A stretch of 64,000 nucleotides of DNA from Cladochytrium replicatum (lineage: Eukaryota; Chytridiomycota; Chytridiomycetes; Cladochytriales; Cladochytriaceae). The stretch is taken from NCBI GenBank assembly GCA_025526935.1, contig JAHLKD010000020.1, forward strand, positions 522,901-586,900. Reading direction: 5' to 3'. Both the position numbers and the translations under genes were made by a program. Positions 1 to 11,338 of this stretch are shown here, piece after piece. The stretch's first letter is position 1, and every line of letters starts with the position of its first letter. The notes beneath the pieces were generated by a model. It was not told the origin of the DNA, searched no databases, and saw nothing but the letters and a program-made list of their open reading frames with translations.

Positions 1-629
1 TCAGCGGCTTGTTGGTAATAAAAGGAACTCTTATAAATGACCGATTGACTTGGGCTCGCCGGGTCAGCCACTGCATCGTCTTCTGGAGCCGTGATCCTGT
101 CCATCTGTCCAAGTTTTAACTAAAATTTTAGCATCGAAGTTCGAAGTCCTTTCTTTTTCAAACCCCCTGTATATTCTAGGCATTTTGAACAAAGAAGCAG
201 CGGAGAATAGATGTTATTATGCTGTTCACAACAGTCTACGGAATAACTATCCGCAGTCATGCTGCAAAGATCGTTGAACTCTTGAACTCACCAGAGTGAC
301 CCACGTTAGACGGCTGTGAAGAGTTAAACGGTGCCAAACAAATGCATGGGGAAGGATCCACTTTCTCATGAGGCAGCATCATGCAATGGCTTAAACATAT
401 GGGTTACTTTCATCGCCAGCTATAAATACAATAGTAGTAGTAGTACCACTCCAGCATTGTGCTGGATTGCACAACCGCACTAACATCAGCAATTTTCTTT
501 AAAAAAAATCGCTAATCATAACGTGCCCGAGTCTCCCAGTCCATGCAAGAAGATAACCGTAGCGGTGTTTGCCTTCAGCGATGGAATAACCAGCTCTAGG
601 TACATCGACTATGCCACACCACTCACACC

Positions 630-1062
630 ATGCCTGGTAAACACATGGTCTTTTACACTTGCAGACCTGCAAACTCTGACGAAGTTCGTTCCATCTCAAG
701 TCATACACATCGTCGCATTCAAGTTCCGTGCCGATGCTACCGCAGAGCTTGAAGTCACTGCTGAGAAGTTCAAGAATCTCGCTGCATCGGGTCTTCCAGG
801 TCTGATCAAACTCACTTTCGGACCGACGTTCACGACCGAACGTGCAAGGGGATACACTCATGCCCTCGTTGCTGAATTCACCGACAGAGAAGCACTTCAT
901 GTCTACAATGTTTCCGACATGCACGGTAAGCCCTGTGGCACCTTTTTGGGAGAATACTCCCAACCTTTTCCGTACCTTCCAGTGAGTGCTGTCACGGAAA
1001 ATGTGCGCCCTCTTCTCGAGCCCGTCCCAGACGCTGCACTTGCTCTTGACTATGAGATTTAA
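630..1062 (+). CDS. Dabb (stress-responsive alpha/beta barrel) domain protein
   Basis: The exon around 690-925 encodes the start of a Dabb domain (VIHIVAFKF, then a strand with a Y-H-A-L-V-A-E-F pattern). Splicing GT926-AG982 (57 nt) joins it in frame to a C-terminal exon ending LLEPVPDAALALDYEI. The spliced join (SDMH to VSAVTENV) restores the usual Dabb ending, a helix and a final strand with D-Y-E. Dabb proteins are small dimeric barrels; some are stress-induced and some are enzymes, so no reaction can be assigned. The start is uncertain: ATG630 followed by a candidate 28-nt intron (637-664) gives MPDLQTLTKF in frame, but such an intron is very short. The gene converges on NDUFA9, whose stop lies about 160 bp beyond. 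No signal peptide is visible. Confidence 0.7.
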
Positions 1063-1218
1063 CCTTTTCTCCCCAAATAACATAATCAATGTTTGAGGAT
1101 GGATAGCTTCCGCTGGAGCTCTACTTTTCAAATTGAAGAATGTCCTTGCTGTAGATGATGAAGCATCCCTGTATGTATTTATTGATCGCGCCTCATGAAA
1201 TGAAAGCCAACCCATCTC

Positions 1219-3138
1219 TCACAAAGAATCCGTATGATACTTCTTGTTTAGCTCTTCGTACGGTTGCTGCAAAGACAATAAAACGCCATCAAAAAAACCA
1301 GCAAGAGGCCTGATTTCAAGCACTTACCCTCATGTAGCGCACAGGTCGGTATATCCTGGTGAAGGGGGAAATTGTCTCCTCAGCCGTCTTGGGTTTGATT
1401 CCAAGGTCTGCAAATGTCAAGGCACCCGGCGAAATCTTATCGTCAATGTAGTACTTAAAAGATGGAATGAGCGATTGATGCGTTCCGTATAAACTCAAAA
1501 GCTTACTCGCTCGACTTCATCGGGAGAAATCAGTGGGTATGCCTGGATGGCGTTCACCCCTCCCGCCAAAAGCCTGAAATATCATGCATAAATACCACTC
1601 AATGATAGACGGTTGTCATAACTACATACTTTGCGGCAAACTTGGGCAAATGTACGGCATACGGACGCCGCTTGGAGGCATCCGCAAAGAGCTCGTAGAG
1701 ACCCAGCAAGAAGTACTCCCTCGGTCTGAGCCCAAAGAGTTAAAGGAACAGTAATTGCGCGCTTCCCCGTCAATCATACCCATAGAGTTCAAAAGTCTTT
1801 CCTTCAGATCCATCAGCAGTCAACAATTTTGAAAGGGCTAAAGCGACGTCATGGGACTGCACGCGAGTTAGCTCGACAAAAACATGTCAGCATCGTAATA
1901 TTACCAAGACAGGGCGCATCCTTGTTTTTCCACTATTGACTATGGGCAAAACTCCAAGGTACATGCCAAAGTCTGCAAGGAAACGCGAAACGCTGTTAAA
2001 TAACAAAAAACGTTTGCCGCTAAAAGTACGCACATCCGATACGATTCCAGAAGTAATCCTCAGAGCCGTACATCCAGCCCGGCCTCACGATTGTCGCATC
2101 AGGGAACTCGGATCGGACTGCCTCTTCACCCAGAGCCTGCGATTCCAATTTGAGCACATGTCGAACAAACTCATACTTGTGTCAAAACCTTGGTCTTCAG
2201 GAATTTGGACTTTGAGTTGGGATCAGCTCCTAAAGCTGACACGTGGATCAGTTTGGACACTCCGGCGTTCGCGGCAAGCTTTGCGATGCGTCGAGCACCA
2301 TCGATGTGGACCTTCTCAAACGAAAAGTTCCTGGGAAAATTACAACTTGATTGAGTATTGACCAATTTCTTCGATATGGCACCGTACTTAGTCGGGTAAT
2401 CGCTTCCGATAAGGTTGTAAACTACATCAGAGTGCCTGATGCATTCAACGATCTGTGCCTCGTTTTCAAGGTGGAACCGCTGCGTCATGTGAACAAAACA
2501 TAACTTAACAACCATGTGTAGAATGGAATGTCTGACGCTCTTCTTTACCAGCTGTACAATCTGGCCAAGGTCCCCCATAACTTTAAGGTGACGTGTCTCC
2601 TCCTGATTGCCGCGGTAGGGAATTACAACCTGCGTTCCCTGACGCCCTATTTCGTCGAAAACCGGTGAGAAATTTTAAATCGAATTCATTCGCAACTCCA
2701 TTCTGATCAATCCAACTGACGAATCTCCGATCGCCCCTCAACAAGAATCAAGCTCCCGCGCTCTGGCCCACAAATAATGCTCTCTCTATACCTAGGTTGT
2801 TGACAACGTATCGACCCAAGAAACCAGTCGCTCCAAAAACTGTGGCAGTGTAACCTGGATTCACCAAGATTAGAACTTTCTGTATATTTGGAGTGGCCAG
2901 TTTACCAGAGTCAGATGAGCGCCCACCGGGACCCTTGGTTGACTTCACGAGGCGGGGTAAATCCCTGGTAACAACATCGTGCACCGAAAGCTTGTTGAGA
3001 AAGCAGCAAAAGTCAGCTCTCATGAAGTAATCCAACACATATATTCTTCGATATGTGCGTATTACACATGGCACCGAAGTGGACACTCACGCGGGGAATC
3101 CATAGCCGAGGTCCAGCGGGCAGCAAAGATGCCCTCAT
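1219..3138 (-). CDS. NDUFA9: NADH:ubiquinone oxidoreductase 39-kDa subunit (NDUFA9-like)
   Basis: This is an accessory subunit of mitochondrial complex I of the atypical SDR type, which binds NADPH in the matrix arm. ATG3138 starts an arginine-bearing presequence ([16 protein letters not shown]), followed by introns and the Rossmann motif [15 protein letters not shown] near 2830. Later exons give [45 protein letters not shown] and [17 protein letters not shown], all typical of NDUFA9. The C-terminal exons run through [26 protein letters not shown] and a final exon ending HTDSL with stop at 1219-1221. About nine introns of roughly 45-65 nt, except a longer first-third intron, join without frame breaks. 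The gene looks complete. It converges with the Dabb gene. Start choice rests on the presequence and the in-frame join to [13 protein letters not shown]. Confidence 0.9.
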
Positions 3139-3389
3139 CGATCTGACCCGAACTTCGGAAATGGCTTAGACTTCTGGCAATTCAATTCCAAAGTGTGCGA
3201 TTTTTGTTGCAGAGCAATGAAAGAAACGAACGAATGCATTGGAGGCACTCAAAAAACAAAAAAAGGAAATCAACAATAATATCTCTACACAGAAAATCCC
3301 CAAATTCAACACGTTTTAATATTTGATATCCCAAATACCAGACCGCTCTCGGTTGCAGTAGCAGGCCATGAATTATCTCCAATATCTCT

Positions 3390-4707
3390 TTAGTGGGCAG
3401 GCTGGGGAACCTTAGAGCCCTTGCCTTCGATTGAAGGTGCGGGCGGGGCTTCCGTCATCTTCGGCAACATGTTGAAGTGATGGTAGTCTGGGGGAGACGG
3501 GATGCACCATTCGAGAGAGACGGTGGCCGGAGTGCGCACATCCTTCCTTGTGCCGAACTTCTTCTTCTCGAAGTAAGGCGGTGTTAAAACGTCAGCCCAG
3601 TAGTCGGCAGAGAGACCGTGACCAGGGGCATCAGGAGCGCGCTGTGGGGGGTCCATCGCCCTAAGCTTGTCCGGGACCGTCAACGAAGTGGGGAACAGGC
3701 CGCCTAAATAGTCGAATAATAAGAATAATGTCAAAGCGATTAAATGGACTATTCGTACGAATTTCGACATCGACGACTTCAAGACCATACTCGTCTGACT
3801 TTGCAGCAAGAGCCGACTTGATCTTTTCAGCAAGTTTGCTTGCTTCAGAGGTGGTGACGTTGGGGACCTCAGCTTCGAGAGTTCGGCGAACCAATTTGGC
3901 AGCAGCACGCTCAGAGTCAGCGATGTTAGTTTCAGGGTCAATGAAGTTCGCAGACTACCGAAAATTAAACATTAAAAAATTCTACGCGTTAATTGTCACA
4001 ATAAATACATACCTTCAAGAAATCGGTAACTTTCAAGTAAACTACTGCGTATGCATTGACTGTAACACCGTCTGAAGAAATAGCCAGTTAATACTATTTC
4101 TTTTAAGGAAAAACGCAGTCACGCTTTACCCTTAGTGGCAACGGCAGGAGTGACGACACCGGTAGCAACAGGGTGCGTGTTCTTAATAGCCTTCACCTTG
4201 TGGACCAAGGGAAGGAGCAAAGTCGAGCTTCCAGAGGTGACCTTTGTTCCACCACCCTCCACAATCCAAGCCTGACCGTGCGGAATAGTCCTGAAACCCT
4301 AATGCACTTAAATGAGTCGAGGATCTGTCTCAGATTCTCCAAAGCAAACGAGAAAATTTCCCGCTATCACACTCATCACACTCCAGACGAATTTGCCATC
4401 ACCAAAACCGCGCTGTGACGTACCGATTCCGGGCGACGTTGGGCAAACGCATCGGAAGTGGTCCAGAAGTCCCACTTCTTCTCAGCAACCGAGAGAGCAC
4501 GGACGAGTTTCACGGGCACGCCAGCATCAAAAGGGGTAATCGGGGAGTGATCGTGGCCCGGAGGCACTGTGAGCGAGTGTGAAGCGGCGGTCTGACGCAC
4601 GAGCTGGACCTGAAAATTAAGATCAGTTTCATCTGGTTTAAATGAATCCGAGCAGCATTTCGACGTACAGAGCGCAGGGCAGGGGCAGTACGACGGACGG
4701 CGAACAT
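3390..4707 (-). CDS. Mitochondrial SPFH/band-7 domain protein (stomatin/prohibitin superfamily)
   Basis: ATG4707 opens a presequence-like exon (MFAVRRTAPALRS), spliced to an exon with VQLVRQTAASHSL and WDFWTTSDAFAQRRPES. The SPFH-type core follows: FRTIPHGQAWIVEGGG, TSGSSTLLLPLVHKV, VAVYLKVTD-like strands around 4,020-4,080, then a helix near 3,790-3,890 with VRRTLEAEVPNVTTSEASKL and EYGLEVVDVEIR. The last exon is proline-rich (TPATVSLEWCIPSPPDYHHF) and ends KVPQPAH. SPFH proteins form membrane-associated oligomers and scaffold other proteins; a matrix or inner-membrane site is inferred only from the Arg-rich N-terminus. It is not a close match to prohibitin or stomatin, lacking a clear N-terminal hydrophobic hairpin. 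Introns are short and frame-consistent. The precise role is unknown. Confidence 0.75.
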
Positions 4708-5372
4708 TTTGGAAGGTAGAATCGAGGACAAAAACGAAGGACACGTGACGCGCACGAGGCTGAGTCATTCTAGCTCGGAGTGAGAATTTGGAGGTCGTTT
4801 GGGAGAGTAAACTGGGGGTTATCAATGCAACACGTCAACAATCCTGAGCAATAAATTGCGGTGCACTACTGCTGTTTAAACTTTGCCGATCTGCACCGGG
4901 AGAAATGCATGGAAATACAACTTATCGATCAGTGGTCAAATGAGCAAACTATTTTCGGAGGACATATTCGTTATACAGGCATAGGTCGTTTATGTCGTAA
5001 ATAAATTAGAGGATTTAATAACGGTTTAAGATCATTTTAAATAGTATCCGTAGCAAACTACAAAAGCTTCTACAATTTAATATTTGGAGTTACTTTTTGT
5101 TGAATGATGTTTCAAAAAAGAGTAAGTTTCGTTGACCCAATGGATGTGGAGCTTCGCTAGTCGTGCAATGGGAAGCTCGCGATCGCGGAGCCAGCCTCTT
5201 CCACCGCCATCAAAACCTCCTGTTCTTCTGAGCGGGGTATTTCACGAACTTGATATCTTATGTTATAGGTGTAAGCGTGAACTAACCAAGTATTGTTCAG
5301 AACTGATTTCTAAAACGATCAACCATGGTTTCATTCAACCTACTTCATCGAGGACTGGTGCACTTCACCTAG
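4708..5372. other. Intergenic, no gene seen
   Basis: This interval holds the upstream region of the SPFH gene and AT-rich sequence from about 4,900 to 5,110. I see no conserved protein motif on either strand and no repeat of note. Open frames that begin near 5,130 have no recognisable content before about 5,370. Confidence 0.5.
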
Positions 5373-5895
5373 CAAGTGTCTTGCTTCCTCCCACTCTCTG
5401 CAAATACGGAATGGACCTCTTCTATCGATGGGCCGGACTATCATGCCAAAGGCCCCTATTCCCTTTGGTCTGCATCGATACCCTCGGATCAACATGGCTC
5501 CTTTCCTCCAAGTTCAGCTGCGTCACCGTCATTGCTCTCCTCGCCACAAGCATCGTCGCATTTCACACTGCCCTCGCGACATTCTACCTGGTGCCATCCG
5601 AAACACAAACACGAACATTTTCTAGCTGGCGCGGAGGACGGTTTCGCAGCATACGACTCCGAGATGGACAAGCAGAGCGGCGCACTGGCGTAGAGTGACG
5701 AGATTCATCACGGCAGCATTCGAAGGCGGGATCATTGTGGCTGCGTCTACTGCCATCCACATTGTAACCGACAGCGATTCGTACAATCAGCAGCGCTCGA
5801 GCCTGTTTGTTCTGCTGCCATGTTTGATGCTTAACTTGGCAGCGTTGGTCGAGAACCTGTGGGAGGCGTCCAAAATTGCCTTCGAGTGGGCATGA
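5373..5895 (+). CDS. Possible small membrane protein gene, unresolved
   Basis: Two coding-like segments lie on the plus strand in different frames. The first (about 5,373-5,692) is Ser/Pro/His-rich and polar. The second (about 5,690-5,895) has hydrophobic stretches (GGIIVAASTAI and LFVLLPCLMLNLAALV) and ends EASKIAFEWA with a stop at 5,893-5,895. A splice between them would give a polar N-terminal part followed by one or two membrane segments, but I could not find a donor/acceptor pair that joins them cleanly, nor a convincing first exon. I recognise no family. It may be a rapidly evolving gene, a relic, or chance open frame. Confidence 0.25.
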
Positions 5896-6096
5896 AAAGT
5901 TCCAAGAGACACAGAGGCGATTGGCTTGTGATGGGAGCGCCAATTGCACTGTTTCATGCCGTTCGAGAAAGGACTGTGCAGCGCGTACACTATAACTTTT
6001 TCTCTATCGCTTTGGTGGTAGTCCCGAATTCCATCGTTTGAGCACTTTTTGCAGTAATGGTCCCTCCTCCAAACAGTACCAGAAAAATCGAGGTGT

Positions 6097-6521
6097 TCAA
6101 CCTCCGTGGAGAGTTGATATAAACAATATATTGTCCTTATCTTGAAGCTGATACTCGATTCCTCCTTCCAACTCCCAATCCGAATCATTGATCAACACCA
6201 AAATTCCTGGCCGACTAAGATAACATCAGCGAATTGACTACACCTATGGGGAGCTCCCCTAAATTGGCTTACACTGTATCGCCCTGAACAAAAAGCTCCG
6301 GCTTTCCTTTTAACAAGTTAGCCTTTATGTGTGCGATCAAGTCGCGGAGATTAGGCTGCGGGGTTGATTCGAGAGTCACATCGAACTTTTTGACCCCTTC
6401 GAACAGGAGCTCCATCCCACCACTGAACGTAAAAGAAGCAATGGTCCCGGTAAGTTCACCGAACCAACAAAGCAGAGCTGAAAGAGAAGTTTTGTTACCT
6501 GAACTCAACAACAATTTTCAT
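6097..6521 (-). CDS. URM1: Ubiquitin-related modifier 1 (URM1)
   Basis: URM1 is a ubiquitin-fold sulfur carrier that is thiocarboxylated at its C-terminal glycine for tRNA wobble-uridine thiolation; it can also be conjugated to proteins. Three exons give a protein of about 96 residues, near the usual 99-101. Exon 1 is MKIVVEFS, exon 2 carries [21 protein letters not shown] and [10 protein letters not shown], and exon 3 gives [18 protein letters not shown] and ends FISTLHGG with the stop at 6097-6099. The exposed C-terminal GG needed for adenylation and thiocarboxylation is present without trailing residues. Both introns are GT-AG and preserve frame. The gene appears complete and functional. 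Confidence 0.95.
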
Positions 6522-7106
6522 ATTGTGCACGTGCTGACCTGGAAGACTGTGAGTTTTGTCTCGAAGAATTTCAAACTGGACGATTCAACTGCTTCCGATT
6601 CATTTCGGGGAAGCTTCCGTCACAAGGGCTAAAGCGTTTGGTATTTAAAAGTTCACAAGATTATAAATTGTCCAACAATATGTACAGCCCCTGTGACGCT
6701 TGCTCTGAGTCTGCAAGTACATAAAGTCGTATCGGTTTCAATGAGCACCCTTTCGACCGGTTATTATCAGCGTGACGTGCACCAGCTGCAGCAGTGCCTG
6801 ATCCTTATTAATCGTAGAGTAAATGAAGTGGTCGAGTTGATTACTACTTGACAAAATTCAAGAATGGCCGAGGTAGCATTTCATCTGATTCGATTGATTC
6901 TCCATGCTCCTTTCTTGATGCACCAAGATCATAAAACATATGGTACTCCTTATGTGATTGCGGTGTCAACAAGGAGGCGAACTATTCATTTGCATTCTTG
7001 GAGGGTCGAAAGATTATTGATTCTTCATTGAAACTGCTTTACTACTGATTTCCCCGGCTCGATAGGTATCTAGCCCAGAAGACATAACGTCACCGCAAAC
7101 TTCAGT
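6522..7106. other. Intergenic, no gene seen
   Basis: This spacer separates the URM1 start from the MFS stop, both on the minus strand, and so holds the URM1 promoter and the MFS 3' region. I see no conserved coding motif, repeat or structured element in it. Confidence 0.5.
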
Positions 7107-9276
7107 TTATTCCCTCTTCATCATCGTTTGCGCAACATAATCCTCCCATTCTGCATTCTCTTCTGCCTCGGTGTAACGCTTGATCTTGAATCCGAGAAGC
7201 TTAGAGGTATGCTCGACCGCCGTTGACGGCCAAAACACTCGAGCTAGACGTCCGCGAACGACAAAGCGGAAAAATTCGCCTTGATGGCACGGAAGGCGCC
7301 GCTCGCGTAGGTTGACGGGTATCAAAGCAGTGATGAAGAAACCGACGCAGACAATGACAAGTACCCAGACAAGGTTGATATCATAAATGTCTATGCAGAA
7401 AAATTAGGTCTGTAGAGCACTGCAAAAGTATTCGTACGGAGAAGACCATCAGCGAGCGCGACGGGATCGGTACCAGCAGACGTGGTGACTCTGGCGGTCT
7501 CTGATTTGACGATGGCATTGAAAACTAGGCCACCAACAACACCAGCGAGGGACCACGCAGCTATTGCAGGAGAGAAAAGTCAGATCTACGCCTCTTAAAG
7601 TACGGTATGTTATTACTGAGAATCATTCCGTGGGTCGCGCCGACATTTTTCGATCCGAATTGATCTGCAAGGAATGCGGGGATAATCCCAAATCCAGCTC
7701 CATAGAACATCGCAATAATGAAGCTGATGTTGTAAGATGATCAGGAGCAGAAAAACAAATTCAACCTCACTTACGCGACAGCGAGGAAGCTCGGAAGATG
7801 TTTCATGTGGATAATCATCGGCATTAGCCCCACACAGATAGCCTGGGCAACTATGCTGATAAGGAACAATGGCTTCCGGCCAACGAAGTCGGAAAGCGAT
7901 GGCAAAGCCAATCGCCCAGCAAGGTTCATAACACCGAGAATCGAGTTATATGTCGCAGCCATGTTCGAATCCAGCTTGAACTGGTCTGTGATGATCGGCT
8001 GGATTCTGGAAATGATTAAAAGCCCAGTGATCTGAGCACAGAACAGCATTCCGTACATGAGACCGTCTTTAATCAGCATCAGTGATTGATCCAAAAATGT
8101 CGTCCAAACTCACATTCATAAGAGCCTAGGGACTCCAAAAGGCTCATAGAAAAAACACTTCCCGCGTTTGGCTCTGAAACTTTTACGGAAAGTGGTTCGG
8201 GCTCTGTTTTCCCTTCTTCGCGAGGAGAGGTAGCTGCCCTTTCATGGAGTGTATCCGCAGTAGCTCGCGTTGCACTCAAGACAACAATGTTGGAATTTGC
8301 AGCGGTGTTTTCTGCTCCCTTGATCGTTTCGATATTGATACCCTTGACCTCATAACCAGGCGGAGGCATGCGAAGCACAAGTCCACAAAGCACCATGATC
8401 ACAAAGTAGCAGGAGCCGAGAATAACAAATGTCAAAGGAACACCAAGATTGATCAGATCTAGATTTTTTTCATAGCCTGCACCAATGAGGGCTTTCTGTG
8501 TAAACGGCGCAATAATAGATCCACCGCCGAAGCCGCAAACAGCAAGACTATAGAGCGTGAACTATCACACGAGCTTAAAGAGATTCAAAAAAGCTCACAT
8601 ACCCTGCAGCAACTCCCCGAATCTCCGGAAACCACTTCTGAAGTGGCGAAACCGGGGAGATGTATCCGATTCCCAGACCCATGCCACCAACGACACCGTA
8701 TCCTAGCCATATGACCCAGAACTGCTTGACGTAAACTCCTAACGCAGCCAGCAGGTTACCAATGTAGAAGAGCGCTGCACCAAGAAGCGTTCCGCGGAGT
8801 GGTCCGTTACGCTCCATCCATGGTCCCAGTATTGCAGCCGTAGAGCCAAAAACAGCGACAGCTATGTAAAATGTAACTGAAGCCATTGCGCGGTCAGTCC
8901 CCGGACCGTAGATGGCCGCTTCGATAGGCTTATAGTAACTAACATACAATTAGCTTGTGGGAAAAAATGACAGTACTTCAAACAAACCCTGCAAGCGGGA
9001 TTTAGCATGCGATCGTACATGGCATTGCAATTTAATCATACCCGAGAAAGCGTACAGGGATCCAACACACAGTTGAATGAGCACGGCGGCTGGCATTAGA
9101 AGCCATCGAGTGAATGGTATAGCTCCTGGGATCAACCACTTTTCACGCTCAAGCTGGGCATCTGAGCGAACATATTTTGTTGAGGAGAAGTGATTGACAA
9201 TGGCAGATTTGATCTTGAACGAAAGACCAGAGGTCGTGGGCGACCTTGGCGACCTTGGCGACCTGGGACTTGGCAT
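7107..9276 (-). CDS. MFS transporter, OFA (oxalate:formate antiporter-like) family
   Basis: A twelve-helix carrier of the major facilitator superfamily. The N-terminal tail from ATG9276 contains a 9-nt tandem repeat encoding PRSPRSPRS, then a cytosolic stretch and helix 1 (WLLMPAAVLIQLCVGSLYAF). The exon at 8,575-8,940 carries the OFA-like signature region VIWLGYGVVGGMGLGIGY and SPLQKWFPEIRGVAAG. A long acidic central loop (about 8,150-8,340) precedes the second half, which has the MFS loop motif GRLALPSLSDFVGRKPLF. The last helix (LVWVLVIVCVGFFITALIPV) is followed by a cytosolic tail ending AQTMMKRE. OFA members move small carboxylates such as oxalate, formate or pyruvate; the substrate here cannot be read from sequence. 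Several short introns keep frame. The TFIIIA-like gene lies 280 bp upstream on the same strand. Confidence 0.85.
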
Positions 9277-9555
9277 AATCACGTTAGTCTCGGTTGTTAG
9301 CAAGAGACGACGTTGAAGAAGTGATATATGATCGAAAATACAGAACTATTCTGCAGTATTTGAACTTCTTGTGGAAAATTAGCTTTTGGCTGTATTTGGT
9401 CAGAATTGGCACATTCACTTCCCCAATCCGATCTGGACCACACAGCAAACACTGAGCGATCAACAGCCAGATCAGATCGAGTCTCATGTATTGTGAGCTC
9501 ATTCATTTTTTGATATAAAGGGTAATATCTCCTTTTCCTCTCGGAAATTTACAAA

Positions 9556-11211
9556 CTACTGCGCTGCAATTTCTTGTGGGGCCGCAGGATTAACAACTGC
9601 ACTCTCCCCGTTTCCTCCACTAGCCATATCAGTGGCAATGAACTCTCTCGAACCAACGTTCCCAGCGTGTTGAGTTCCATCTCGTTCCCCAGCAGGGTCA
9701 GTCTCCTTCCCATGACCATGGTACGCCAAGAGATGTCTCTTAAGATCATACTCACGCACGAATCTGAATCCACATGGTGTCTCAGCATCGTTAGAGTACG
9801 TGCACAGGATTCGCCGTCGTGCATCAGCATCGTAGTTATATCCCGTGATCATCTGAGAAAGACTGATTTCAGGACGTGGGCCGAACCCACCACGCGGACG
9901 TGCCGCCTCTTGAAAGCTCTCATGTGCCGATGGCGGCTTCCGTCGCAGGCGTTTCGGTCGTGGTGTTGGGACCATTTCGGCCCGGCCGGATTCTTCGGGC
10001 CGTGATTGAAGCACTCCTTCCGCAGACCTGGGTGCCTCTGGTGCCCTCTTCCGTTTCTTAGGCTCACCCTCCGATTGTCCAGAATGTGCTTCTTTACGAT
10101 GTCCTCTTTTGATATGGTTCAGCAAAGATAGCTTGTACCCGAAGGCTTCCCCACAGTCACGGCACTTGAAGTCTTTGATATCCTCGTGCACAACTCGAAT
10201 ATGCAAACGTAACGCTCGTGCCTGCAAAGCGAACTCGTTTAAGATCGACACTTACTGTGAAATTGGGAAACTCACACTGCTGAGCATCTTGAAACATCCA
10301 TTCCAAGTGCACGGGAACTCGTCTCTCTCCTCGCTATGAGTATTGGCCACATGCTTTTTCAAGTTGTCCGCCCACTTGAAAGATTTATTGCACATTGGGC
10401 ACGTAGCTCCCTCCTCCCTTCTGTGTTCACTCTTGATATGTTGTTGCAACGAACTCCATTTTGGGAAATGTTGGTCGCAGTCCTTATATCCGCACTTGTA
10501 AATATTGTCTTCTGCAGTGAAATTTAAAAAATTTCCGCTTTTCAGCATAAGTACTAAATCAAAATATACCTGAATGGGTACGCTCGTGCGCCCTCAGCTT
10601 TTGGGTTGTTTTGAAACTCTTAGTACATCCTGCGTGGGTGCAAACAAACGGTAGTGTGCCATTATGCTCCGCTACATGCCGACGTAGTTGGGCGGCCTTT
10701 GTGAATGCTTCGTCACAGCTCTCATGGGTACACTAACATGAAAACATCAACAATGAAGTTTGTAAAGTCTTATTCAAGAACCTTGTATGGCTTTTCAACG
10801 TTGTGAGAGAGCTCGTGGCGTTTTAGATGTTGCCGAGACGGAAATCTTGCCTTGCAGCCTGGTTGTTCGCACACAAATGGCTTCCTTTCCACATCGGTGG
10901 AACCATGGGACAGGGCATGTCGTTGAAGATGTGTCGCGCGGCGGTAGGATTTTACACATCCTGGTACCGGGCAGGCATAGGTGCGCTAACGAAGGAATCA
11001 GCAGGTTTGAGAAGTGCGAAATTCAAATAAGATTGGTACTTGCCTCGAGCAGGTGCGAGTTGCGGACATGCCGCTTTAGTTTGCGGGAGGTATCAAACCG
11101 CTTTACGCAGCTTTCGAAAGAGCACGAGTGGACAGCATTTTTGCCGTTTGCCCCTTCGCTTCCCTCCGAATCGCTGGTCGAGTTTTCCGTCTCAGTGGAC
11201 AGGAATTCCAT
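9556..11211 (-). CDS. C2H2 zinc-finger protein, probable transcription factor IIIA
   Basis: Nine tandem C2H2 fingers span about 11,120 to 10,110: CSFESC, CPVPGC, CEQPGC, CTHESC, CTHAGC, CGYKDC, CPMC, CTWNGC and CRDC begin them in order, each with its H-x3/4-H. A linker of about 120 residues rich in K/R and P (KKRKRAPEA, RPKRLRRKPP) follows, then a tenth finger with an unusually wide cysteine spacing near 9,720-9,790 (CTYSNDAETPC with HLLAYH). Nine consecutive fingers with this mix of spacings is the hallmark of TFIIIA, the 5S rRNA gene activator that also binds 5S RNA; fission yeast Sfc2 also has a separated tenth finger. The chosen start, ATG11211 (MEFLSTETENSTSD), gives an acidic N-terminus; an upstream start is possible. 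Introns are 45-70 nt. Confidence 0.8.
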
Positions 11212-11338
11212 GCAGCCAACAAGGGGCTTAGATGTCAAAATAGAGGATTTGTGTGGCTTGAGAGCAACAGCTCCAAGAGAAATATGTCTAAGCCTGTTGT
11301 TTGTCGAGCAATACATTTCTATTGATTTTCTGGCACAC

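Noticed and set aside
499-1215. 238-codon open frame on the minus strand
   Set aside because: It is antisense to the Dabb gene, whose spliced reading gives a recognisable domain; the minus frame does not.
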